A stretch of 21,118 nt of DNA, taken from assembly GCA_910592205.1 (NCBI GenBank), contig CAJVPJ010000598.1, positions 1 through 21,118 of the forward strand, in the 5' to 3' direction. Both the position numbers and the translations under genes were made by a program. Numbering within the stretch: the first letter of the stretch is position 1; each line of letters starts with the position of its first letter. Origin of the DNA: Paraglomus occultum (Eukaryota; Glomeromycota; Glomeromycetes; Paraglomerales; Paraglomeraceae). The notes beneath the pieces are model-generated. The model did no database searches, was not told where the DNA came from, and was given only the letters and a program-made list of their open reading frames with translations. This document shows, one piece after another, positions 1 to 9,393 of the stretch.

Positions 1-171
1 CGGCAATTCCGTAAGGCGATTTCTGGAAATGATCTACAGATCAGCGGCGGAATTTTGGGGGGGTCGCTGTGTGAGTTGACTAAATATCGTACAGCCATTC
101 GTCCATCAATTTCTGTATTTTATTGTTCACGCTCTCAAAGACGAGTTCTGGCTATGGTAACAGACGTATAA
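1..171 (+). CDS. Possible C-terminal end of an unidentified gene cut by the window edge
   Basis: Frame 1 is open from the first base to a TAA at 169-171, 56 codons. The first 100 bases are less AT-rich than the DNA that follows, which is why I list it. The peptide carries a short glycine-rich stretch (S-G-G-I-L-G-G-S) near residues 19-26. I do not recognise it, the second frame is also open over the first 97 bases, and the complementary strand is partly open as well, so this may be chance. No function is proposed. Confidence 0.18.
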   Translation, partial: RQFRKAISGNDLQISGGILGGSLCELTKYRTAIRPSISVFYCSRSQRRVLAMVTDV

Positions 172-1699
172 ATTTAGTTAGCACCATGCGGCGAATAAGC
201 GTTGTTTTTACTTCAATGTTCAATTCAATATTCAACTTAACTTCAATATTCAATTAAAGTTAAGGAACGAAAGTTGTTATATGTGTTTCGTAACGTAAAA
301 AAAATTGGTTTTGGCGCGGCAGCAAAAATGCGCGCTATACACAACCGTGCGGCGATCAATCCTTGGGTATTCTACATGTAAAATTTTCTTCAATGCGAGT
401 CCAAAGTAGTTATATCGGATATTGATTTTTGGGCTTAGCATTAAACAAAGCAATTAGTTGTGTTTGTGAATCAAAAAAAAAAGAATCGTGTCCTCAACGT
501 GTGCGCCAACTGTTCGGAATAAACCACTGTGTATGATTATCATTAAAATTTAGGTGTGCTATTTTGTAAGCATCGATTGTTCGATTGGTTTCCATACACC
601 TATTATTCGTGTCTAATAACGTAATAGTACTACTAATAACGCACGACACACAATTCGACTCAAGCCCATTCTTCTCAATTAAAAATAGCTTTGCCTTAAT
701 ATTTCGCGCTAATATTAATTCTGTCAGCTTATCAAGAAAAAACAATAAAATGAAAGCAGAAAAATTGATAATATTTATTATATTACCTCAGAAGTTATAG
801 ATAAAAAGAGACCTGTGTTTACTCACAACTTGAAGACTATTTATTACCCAATAACCCATTATTACTGATTATTACTGATGTATTCTCATTTCGAAACTGG
901 TCGAACACTTAATCGGTAACAATACAAGTAATGCCGATCACCAAAGCAGGCCAATATATATTGACCTATTCCACCTAATGGACGTTTAAATAACGGTATT
1001 ATCAAATCAAAAAACATTCGTTGGTAGTAACTGAAAAAATTCTTTCTTGGACAAGCAATTATATTGCGAGTTGTTGAAATTTTAATTTATCTCGACTAAA
1101 GTTGAAAACAATACCGCTATCAATATTCAGTAAAAAAGTACTAACTGACCAAACTAATGGAAAGTCGGATAAAGAACAAAAAATTGCACAAATTTGCCAA
1201 AAACAATCTCTACAAGAGTCATCTCTACCAATGTGTCTAAACAAAAAGCACCGACAGTTGCAAAAATTTTCTCGCTGTTTTTCCACAGTATTACTGAAGC
1301 AGACACCCGTATCGACACACCTAACGAAGAAGCTGTCAGCGACAGTAATAATGATAAACACAAGAAAAAAACGTGTAACTAGGACTACTACAAACAAGAA
1401 ACAGAAAACAAATTAAGTTGATGACCATTTTTTTTTACAGGTCTACTACATTATTACTAGAAAAGGCGCACGTTTTTTATATACTTTTTTTTCTTTTCTT
1501 AATTAATAAAAATCTAAACGCCAGTATATCGATTTTGTTTCTGGTACGTAAATCATCAATCAATTTCTCGTGCCAATGATTGGTTTGATTTCTGTAACAT
1601 AGCGACATTTTATCGCGGTCGACTCGCCACAAATAATTCCTCAACCTCACCGAAATTCTTGAATGAAGCAAAATTCGAAACCAATAATATGTGGATATT
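172..1699. other. Non-coding stretch, no supported gene
   Basis: AT-rich DNA of about 1.5 kb. Several open frames of 60-110 codons exist on both strands (for example + strand 1102-1416 and - strand 1059-1397), but they overlap each other, start at non-ATG codons and show no recognisable family. Bases 211-257 hold a small imperfect tandem repeat of the type TTCAATATTCAA. A polypyrimidine run ending in TTTACAG at about 1430-1440 looks like a 3' splice site, but I could not attach it to a gene. Confidence 0.5.
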
Positions 1700-1868
1700 A
1701 TGCCGAGTATCCTCACGTTACCTTGCGTCTCCTTAGGACTTGAACAAACTTTATTCTCAGCTGGACAAGCTTATGTTGCCTTAAGTAGATGTCCTAAATG
1801 AAAATTATTAGCTTATACAAAGATTCTTTTAAGACTAGCTAAAGAATACCAGCAATTACAACAAATTA
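1700..1868 (+). pseudogene. C-terminal remnant of a Pif1-like (Helitron-type) DNA helicase
   Basis: Pif1 helicases are ATP-dependent 5'-3' DNA helicases; Helitron transposons carry a related domain. The frame starting at ATG 1700 reads LTLPxVSLxLEQTLF, then SAGQAYVALSRCPK, which is the classic Pif1/RecD-type motif VI block (G-Q-x-Y-V-A-L-S-R). A TGA at 1799-1801 stands where the family usually has tryptophan (C-P-N-W / C-P-K-W). Beyond it the same frame continues with a degraded stretch ending in KEYQQLQQI, matching the usual E-Y-x-R-L-x-x-I end of these helicases. All upstream helicase motifs (Walker A and B) are missing: only about the last 55 residues survive. The frame then runs into the start of the kinase fragment in a different frame. 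Relic call is firm; the Helitron origin is inference. Confidence 0.72.
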
Positions 1869-2630
1869 ATGACACAAGACCCAGAAACACAAGAATACAT
1901 GATTGTTATGCAATATGCTAACAATGGTAGTCTTTTGTCTTATTTGGTTCAAAATATTAACAAATTGACGTGGTTGGATAAATTACGGCGTTTGAGGGGG
2001 ATTGCACGTTATCTGGATAAGATTCATAATGTGGGATTAGTACACTGTGATTTACATGGTGGAAACATAGTTATACACAAAGCCAATACGCGTGGTATTA
2101 ATTCATTTATATGCGATTTTGGTCTGTCACGATCGGTGAATTCACACGAGTCCAATTCAACCATCCAAGGCGTTTTGCCCTTTATTGCACCGGAAGTCTT
2201 CCATACCAGCAAATTTACTCAAAAGTCAGACGTGTATTCTTTTGGTATCATTACGTATTTGATGGCAACTGGTGAACCACCTTTTAGAAATAGGCAATTC
2301 GATAGAGATTTAATATGCGATATTATGGGTGGACTACGACCATCGATGCCCGACTCCACACCAGAGGAATACAAGAAATTTACCGAGCGGTGTTGTGATG
2401 CGGATCCCGAAAAGCGTCCAAATGCAAATACACTTTGGAAATATATTGACGATCTTATTAATAAGGTGAAGAATGACAATACGTGGAATACCGTTTATCA
2501 TAATGATATAAAACCCTTATCACGTTTCGAAAAGGAGAGTAAATATTCTCGTAAACTCTTATCTACTACTACTGGAGATTTACCTAAACCAAGAAATAGT
2601 TATGAGATGTCAATTGAGTTTCAAGTATAA
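1869..2630 (+). CDS. Kinase-domain protein lacking the N-lobe (fragment, HCD/DFG retained)
   Basis: A 253-residue frame from ATG 1869 to TAA 2630. It begins at the kinase hinge (TQDPET..EYMIVMQYA, residues 2-17) and contains a full C-lobe: catalytic loop HCDLHGGN (59-66, catalytic Asp61 and Asn66), DFG (83-85), APE (107-109), and SDVYSFGIITYLMATGEPPF in the F-helix region. A C-terminal tail follows with SRKLL and LPKPRNS, a tail I recall from Glomeromycotina kinases. The glycine loop, beta-3 lysine and helix C are absent, and in-frame DNA upstream reaches a TAG at 1836, so no N-lobe is encoded next to it. It cannot be a normal active kinase unless an unseen upstream exon is spliced on. It is homologous to exon 4 of the two pseudokinase genes on the other strand, and its 5' edge falls inside that exon. 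Fragment or pseudogene is the likely status. Confidence 0.75.
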   Translation: MTQDPETQEYMIVMQYANNGSLLSYLVQNINKLTWLDKLRRLRGIARYLDKIHNVGLVHCDLHGGNIVIHKANTRGINSFICDFGLSRSVNSHESNSTIQGVLPFIAPEVFHTSKFTQKSDVYSFGIITYLMATGEPPFRNRQFDRDLICDIMGGLRPSMPDSTPEEYKKFTERCCDADPEKRPNANTLWKYIDDLINKVKNDNTWNTVYHNDIKPLSRFEKESKYSRKLLSTTTGDLPKPRNSYEMSIEFQV

Positions 2631-2736
2631 AGACAAGAATGCAATACGCTGTGAGCAGTAAGTCCTTCATAAATATCTAGTGTTGTTAACTTTTCTGACA
2701 TCAGATTATTAATTAAATTTCATATAAGTCGAAAGC

Positions 2737-2742
2737 AATAAA
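2737..2742 (+). terminator. Possible poly(A) signal AATAAA
   Basis: An AATAAA hexamer 107 bases after the stop of the kinase fragment. In DNA this AT-rich the hexamer is common, so it is only a candidate. Confidence 0.25.
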
Positions 2743-5335
2743 TATTACGCAAAGCAAAATAAGCTTGTCAAAAACGTTTATCTTCGGGATAGTCGCAAAC
2801 ACTATCGCTATAATATTCTGCTATAAATGAGCCATAATGCTCGTGTTTATCAACATATTTTAAAATCAAAGTTTGTGATAAATTTTTATAACTTCACAGA
2901 ACATTGATAACAAATTTCTTTAGTTAAACATCGACTTCGGAAACAATACCTCTAAACTATACCATTGACATCGTACAATATGCGTACTGGGAGGACTTTC
3001 GGTAAATAATGAAACGGTTCAATCAATGCGTTGAATAAAAAATACATCGATATAATAATGATTGGGAAGACATTTCTTGCCGCAAGAAAATAAGCAGAGA
3101 AAATTACACAGTACATTGTCATATTTGGGAAGCTGCCGCAAATACGACTAAAATTACATGACTATTTACAATCATAATCATGTATTGTACTATTTGCACA
3201 AACATTAGATAGAGAATAGAATTAACGGAATAATTTTACGCCAAAGGTTACCAGAAAGCACCATCAAACTGGGCTTTTGAACGTTTGTTTCAACTTGTTC
3301 GAATAAACTTTTCTACTACAAAATCTTTCTAAAGCCATTGGTGGTTAAAGCCATTAACCTGACACGTCGTACAAGTCCATAATATTTTCATTTATTGCAG
3401 GAACAGAAAGTTATCCGACAGGTCACACAAACCGATAACCGGCATATAGAAACCAATAGTATTCCTAGTTTTTAAATTAATTTTCAACGTAAGTGTTAGT
3501 TTTTATTGCTGTTTTAAACGTTAACGGTAGAGTGATCTATAGCAAGTGAATTTATTATTTGGGCTATGCTTCGTTTTGGGGCGCTCTTAATGTATTTACA
3601 AAGTTTACTAGGCCTGTCTTAAACTATTTTGGACATGCAAAGTTAATGAGAATTAATTTGTGACGATATTTAAAGCAATAAATATTAAATTTAGACGCGT
3701 AATTTTGAAAAATAATGGACACCAAACCATATTTTTTTATCTATCGTATATCAGCACGCACATATTTCTTATCCAGATTCCCTATAATCTCCAAAAAATT
3801 TATCACATTAACTACACTTTCTATTGCAATCTTTAAATTTAACCCGAATATCTTGTTGAAATATGAATAGAATATGAAACGTTTAGAACCGTCTCAGATT
3901 TCAAGTGCTTGTCGCCCTAACAATATTAATGTATATAGTCACCCATATCCTCAACGTTTCAAATACTATAATTACAAAAGACGTTAATTAAGAATAAAAT
4001 CAAGTTTGCTTTCGTAAGAACATTACTACACTGCGCGGTTGCAACAACGAAAAACAACTTTTCGTTAAGACTTGCTCTGTGTGATCAGAAAGTAACTTCT
4101 CTTGACATAGCTCCCGATAAAGACTTTAGTTCAGTTTTAACACGTTCTGCTTTAATAAATACGACCGGTGCGGAAACCGTATATAAATCTTGAAACCTTT
4201 TTGTTGATAAACCATGTTGTAGGTTTTAGTTAATACGGTTTAATTAGTTACGTTATGAATAAGTTGACATAATGCTTATTCGACTGTACACGTATATTCT
4301 ACTGGTAGTTAACGACTTGTATAATTTATATATGTATTAATTGTTAAATTTCTCAGTAATGTTGTTACTCATACACTACCTTCACCGTAATGGCGCGATT
4401 CTTAGACATTAAAAAAAATTATATTTTGTTCAAAAACGTAAACATTAACATTTATCTAGTATATTATAAACTGGTAAAATAACGCTAATAAAATAACATA
4501 ACTTGATAATAAAATTATTCGTTCTTAAATGTATCTTTGGATGACCAAATATCTGAACGTTTTCTTGTCTTGGTTTTTGTGTTGCAACAACTTTGCTGTA
4601 GCCACTTAAATTCACTTGACCAAAGGTTCTTACCGTTAGAGTTTATCATATTACTTGCTTATTTGACTCATAGTTACATTGCCAGGCACTCTCAAAAGTC
4701 GTTCTACCAATAATGTATATTAGAAATTGTATTAATTAAAGTCAATATTACAGTTAATTCGAGTTAAAGGTCTCTCTGTACTAATATGCACAAATTATAT
4801 TGTCAATTGTATTCTGCTACCTCTAATAGTTTATGGTACTAATTATATTCGGTATGTTATTACGCGTTAGGCGTTCGTAGTTGAAAAAGGCGCTTTCGTT
4901 TTTCTTGCACGCCCGATGATGATTATTTAGCCGTACTTATAAAAGTCAACGTCCTTTTGTACAATGTTATGCGTTGCACCTTGCGAGCAATAGAATTAGA
5001 TAACATAATATTCTTCAACATACAGCATTGTTGATTTCTGGTCGATATTCATATTCGAATATTCAATAGTGTACTCGACAACAATAAATTTAATTTTTGT
5101 GATTTATCTTGATACATTAATCTAAGTTTGATGTGTACTAACATTATCTGCATATCTCACCCGTCTCGGAAAATTGTTGTAAGTATGACCTTATAATGCG
5201 ACAGATTTTAAATTTGACCAGTAAAAGATTTTGTTGTGTTGTACTGCACACAACGAAACTTCTGTGTTGATGTGTACGTTTATTTAGAAAAAGTATTTAT
5301 ATGAGCGAAAACTCCTTTCCCCCTACTACTACTCT

Positions 5336-5343
5336 TATAAAAA
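5336..5343 (+). promoter_or_regulatory. Isolated TATA-like box (TATAAAAA) without a recognisable gene
   Basis: TATAAAAAGGG follows a pyrimidine-rich stretch. The first ATG downstream, near 5384, opens only a four-codon frame and the next gives a frame of nine codons. It may be chance, or the promoter of a non-coding transcript or of an intron-rich gene I cannot see. Confidence 0.2.
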
Positions 5344-5816
5344 GGGCATCTTTACTTAATCATTGGATCATTAATACGACACAATGAAAAAGCAATAATA
5401 AAATTTTTCGCCAAGTATTCTGTAGGTAAAGCAATCAGTGAACAACAATACTGAAGAACATCTTTTTGCAATCAGGAAAAAAGACACTGTATCGTATGGA
5501 TTTAAATCGTTTAGTTTATTCTTAGATCGATTCAGTTCCTTAAATTAATACGTTCAGTTGTTATTCTCTTTTGAATTAACTAATACCAGGGTTTATTTGT
5601 TTCTCCCACTTTGTCTTGCTATTAGAAATAAAACTGTGTTGGTAACTTGTTAGAAACTTTGCAAAGGGCGTCCCAGCATATAGAGCCTATGTTATCTACC
5701 GATCGTGGTCACAAGAAAAATATGGCACATAATTCAGTCTTGGTAATAGGCTCCTAAATGTTGCATCCCAGCATGCAGCTTTTATAATAAAAATATCAAT
5801 TGCAATAATAACAATC

Positions 5817-5822
5817 TTTATT
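5817..5822 (-). terminator. Possible poly(A) signal for the Sel1-repeat gene
   Basis: AATAAA on the minus strand, 60 bases after the ancestral stop at 5882 of the Sel1 gene. Position is typical for a fungal poly(A) signal, but the motif is frequent in this DNA. Confidence 0.3.
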
Positions 5823-5881
5823 TATATATTTGATTATAAAAATAATTGTGTTCTAATATTTCCATTTTTACTTTTTTCTTT

Positions 5882-7604
5882 TCACTGATAAAACTCTGAC
5901 AGTTTTTGAGTCACTGCTTTTAGTTTAGAACTATCATTATATTCAAAAAAGTAAACCTTACTTCGTGCCTTAGTGTAACCTTGTTCAGCTGCTTTTTGAT
6001 ATAATTCAATAGCTTTTGCTCATCTTGGTTTACTCCAACTCCTTTCTCATAACACCAACCAAGGTTATATTGTCCATATGGATGTCTTTGTTCAGCAGCT
6101 TTTTGGAACAATTCAATAGCCTTTTGAATATCTTGGTTTACTCCAATTCCATTTTTATAACACAGACCAAGACTAACACATGCATAAGCATTCTCTTGCT
6201 TAACTGCTTCTTGATACAGTTCAACTGCCCTCTGAGCATTTTTATCTACACCTATTCCATTTTCAAAGCACCAACCAAGGCCAGCCTGTGCAAAAGAATC
6301 CCCTTGCATAACTGCATCTTGATATAATTTGACAGCTTTTTGATAATCTTTCTCATTTATACTCGTTCTATATAAATGACCAAGATTATTCTGTGCACCA
6401 CTATGTCCTTGTTCAGCTGATTTTTGATACCATTCAACAGCCTTTTGTTCATCTTTTTCTACTCCAGTTCCATTATTGTAAGACAAACCAAGATTATATT
6501 GTGCTTGAGCATACCCTTGTTCAGCTGCTTTTTGATACCATTCAACAGCCTTTTGTTCATCTTTTTCTACTCCAGTTCCATTGGCATAACACACACCAAG
6601 ATTACATTGTGCTTGAGCATATCCTTGGTCAGCTGATTTTTGATACCATTCAACAGCCTTTTGTTCATCTTTTTCTACTCCAATTCCATTGGCATAACAT
6701 ACAGCAAGATTATAATGTGCTTGAGCATATCCTTGTTCAGCAGCTTTTTGATACCATTCAACAGCCTTTTGTTCATCTTTTTCTACTCCAATTCCATTAT
6801 CATAACATACAGCAAGATTATATTGAGCATTGGCATATCCTTGTTCGCTGTTTTTTGATACCATTTAACAGCCTTTTGTTCATCTTTTTCTACTCCAGTT
6901 CCATGTCTATAACACTAACCAAGATTACATTGTGCTTGAGCATCTCCTTGTTCAGAAGCTTTTTGATACAATTCAACAGCCTTTTGTTCATTTTTTTCTA
7001 CTCCAGTTCCATAATAATAACAACTACCAAGATTATATTGTGCATCAACATATCCTTGTTCAGCTGCGTTTTGATACCATTCAACAGCCTTTTGTTCATT
7101 TTTTTCTACTCCAGTTCCATTATCATAGCACCAACCAAGATTATATTGTGCTTGGGCATCTCCTTGTTCAGCTGCTTTTTGATACCATTCAACAGCCTTT
7201 TGTTCATTTTTTTCTACTCCAGTTCCATAATAACAACAACTACCAAAATTATATTGTGCATCAACATATCCTTGTTCAGCTGCGTTTTGATACCATTCAA
7301 CAGCCTTTTGTTCATCTTTTTCTACTCCAATTCCATTATCATAACACCAACCAAGATTACATTGTGCTTGAGCATATCCTTGTTCAGCTGCTTTTTGATA
7401 CCATTCAACAGCCTTTTGTTCATCTTTTTCTACTCCAGTTCCATTGGCATAACATACAGCAAGATTATAATGTGCTTGAGCATCTCCTTGTTCAGCTGCT
7501 TTTTGATACCATTCAACAGCCTTTCTCCCAGTTCCATAATAATAACAATTACCAAGATTATATTGTGCCTTGGCATCTCCTTGTTCAGCTGCACTTTCTT
7601 GCAT
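5882..7604 (-). pseudogene. Sel1-repeat protein gene, broken by one stop codon and two frameshifts
   Basis: Sel1 repeats (SLR, TPR-like) are 36-residue alpha-helical hairpins that build protein-binding solenoids; they are highly expanded in Glomeromycotina. About 16 units are visible, consensus AAEQGxAxAQYNLGxCYxxG followed by TGVEKDEQKAVEWYQK. ATG 7604 is the first ATG in frame. The first unit lacks five codons of the VEKDEQ loop. In unit 7 a TAG at 6917-6915 replaces the conserved Trp of L-G-W-C-Y, and one base is missing near 6847, so unit 8 continues in another frame from about 6864. A second single-base loss near 6013 (CAAAAGCT for CAAAAGGCT) shifts the end: the shifted frame stops at 5920. 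The other frame continues the repeat (AIELYQKAAEQG) and ends KLSEFYQ-stop at 5882, evidently the original terminus. Units 12-15 are more divergent than 2-11. No kinase or other domain was seen on either side. A spliced or error-affected functional gene remains possible. Confidence 0.85.
6013..7595 (-). repeat. Tandem array of 108-bp Sel1-coding units with a 216-bp higher-order repeat
   Basis: The coding repeats are also strong DNA repeats: the + strand shows the same 108-base pattern (TGTTCAGCTGCTTTTTGATA, then a run ending CCAAGATTATATTGTG) again and again. Units at about 6949-7164 and 7165-7380 are a near-identical pair of 216-base double units, sharing the unusual GCATCAACATATCC and GCGTTTTG variants at a spacing of exactly 216. 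This marks a recent two-unit duplication. Because 108 is a multiple of three, the opposite strand is also open over long distances; those frames are by-products. Confidence 0.85.
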
Positions 7605-7663
7605 ATTGAAAAGCAAATGTTGGTTATGATTGTTTAATATTAATATTAATAAAGAAATAGCAG

Positions 7664-7683
7664 TATAATAATAATAATAATAA
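7664..7683. repeat. ATA/TAA trinucleotide microsatellite
   Basis: About six and a half copies of a three-base unit, just upstream of the Sel1 gene start. Likely length-variable among strains. Confidence 0.8.
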
Positions 7684-9180
7684 GTATTCACAGCACAGCC
7701 CGCTTTTTGTGTGACAATTGTATTTCGTCACACTGGATGGGACTTCTACAAATAGTAATAGTAAGTTATTTTTCATAAACATTTATTTCTTTGGTCTTTC
7801 AATATACTAAGTTGTGAACCATTCATAACAATTATTAGAGCAACTACTGGCAGACAAATTACTTACTGCTTGACAATAATTTATGGCCAAACCAGTTAGC
7901 AAATGATTGAGAAATGTTGTAAGCAGTATTCTTATACAGCGTTGTCGCAGGTGACCAATGTCCAACATGACATGTTGGCACTTTCAAACGTTTTCTTCTC
8001 TCTCAGCGGCTTTAAGTTGGTAAGTTTCTTATCATCTCAGAGTCAACGATGGCGAAACTGGGTCGAAATTTAAAAAGCTGCCGGAAAAAGAGGACAACAA
8101 TGTTAATATAATGAAATTTCTATAATTTTTTTTTTAACATAAATGTCGGACGTCCTTTAATCTGTGCGGTTTATTTTCGACTGGTTTCGGCGACATGAGC
8201 CCCCGTCGTTCGATGATGTTATTCAATTTATCTATTGTCTAGGTTAAGTAGCCAGCCTCATTGACTCGAATAAACATGCGCTTTTACTTACTGAAAAACT
8301 GGTGCAGGGAGTGTTTTTTGCTATACATGGGCTTCCGATGACAAACTATGCGTCTCCTGATAGTTTTCGATGATCCACCTAAAAATCTTGGTCGCGGTGA
8401 ACATAATGACTATTTCATGTAAAAAGTTTAATTACGTATTATTACTTGTGGAGTTATCAGTTATATTATGACGTTGTGCAAACAACATATAATGTAAATA
8501 TAGTTTGCGTGATTGAACGACGGAACCAAAATAACAATTGATATAACTGTCACTACAGCGTGAAAATTTTTCTCGAAAACTATGCTAAAAGTTATGGATT
8601 ACCCAAGTTCCGATTGAAATGTCAATAACTTGTAATTTAACGAGTTATATCAGTCTATTTTGTTAGGCAAAAATCCTAATGCCACGCACGCTAAGCGTCA
8701 TGTATTATTCCCTCAACGATTTTTAACTCTGTCTTGCTTTGGTAAGTATCTAAAGGAGCAAACGGCATAACAGGCACTTGTAACCTAGAACATTTCACCA
8801 AATCAGCTTTGATTACTTCTTGATTAGACAATGCGTCTCGGTTTATTTTTTGTTTCAATTTTCACTTCTTTTTTTCCCCATCAGCAGGATCTTTCATCCT
8901 TCGCATTTGCCCACTACCTTACCGGCAAATCACATGTATGCAAAAACTGTTACAGACTTTCTTGCAGCAGGGGTACGTAATAATTTATTGAGCACTTAAA
9001 TATGCCAGAAAATTTTAATTATGGAGATATGAATTTCCATTTATTAAACCAAAGTATTCGCAGCAGACATTTCCAACACATATCAGATCAGCCAGAAACG
9101 AGATCAATATCTACAACAAAGGATCGGGATATTGTTTGTGGACATATAAACATACGCATAGATCTAACTTGATTAGCCGG

Positions 9181-9321
9181 CCCTCTGTCAAAAAAGTGGT
9201 AGTTTACAAATGGTTTTGACAGTCTCATTATCGTCACGTCACAAATGCGTAAAGGTGGTGCGCTGTCGGAGGCTATTTATTCGTCAAGAGCTGTTTGCCG
9301 GTAGCTGTCTTTGACAGAGGG
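9181..9321. repeat. 140-bp segment bounded by a 12-bp inverted repeat
   Basis: CCCTCTGTCAAA at 9181-9192 is the exact reverse complement of TTTGACAGAGGG at 9310-9321. The enclosed DNA is richer in G and C than its surroundings. No target-site duplication is visible, so a small non-autonomous transposon (MITE) is only one possibility; a hairpin or chance pairing is another. Confidence 0.35.
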
Positions 9322-9393
9322 GACAAAATGATAGTTTTCAGTACGTTATATAAAACGATATATTAAAACTTGTAGTGTTAATATAATCTCACG

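Larger units (their letters stand above)
2631..5816. other. Gene-free AT-rich stretch of about 3.2 kb
   Basis: I see no open frame of note on either strand, no tRNA-like A/B boxes, and no recognisable transposon coding remains. It contains a possible poly(A) signal for the kinase fragment (2737-2742) and an isolated TATA-like box (5336-5343). Otherwise nothing supportable was found. Confidence 0.6.
7605..9393. other. Intergenic region between RPB4 and the Sel1 gene
   Basis: About 1.8 kb with no supportable gene. It contains an ATA trinucleotide run at 7664-7683, a short inverted repeat GTGTGAC/GTCACAC at 7709-7733, and a 12-base inverted repeat at 9181-9192 and 9310-9321. A 20-codon ATG frame near 8049 is too short to support. 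Confidence 0.5.

Noticed and set aside
494-745. 83-codon frame on the minus strand
   Set aside because: Starts at TTG, overlaps another open frame on the opposite strand, no family recognised.
1059-1416. Overlapping frames of 60-112 codons on both strands
   Set aside because: Non-ATG starts, mutually overlapping, lysine- or phenylalanine-rich in a way typical of AT-rich DNA.
6848-6919. A 72-base intron from GTTAGT (6919) to CAG (6848) in the Sel1 gene
   Set aside because: It would remove the stop but leave the downstream units in the wrong frame.
6393-7637. Very long + strand open frames across the Sel1 array, Leu/Phe/Ser-rich
   Set aside because: They are the antisense of a 108-base coding repeat; because the unit is a multiple of three with few stops on the opposite strand, openness is automatic.
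7605-7691. N-terminal extension of the Sel1 gene (Tyr run and Leu/Ile-rich stretch)
   Set aside because: It starts at GTG and the Tyr run is just the translated ATA microsatellite; first ATG is 7604.
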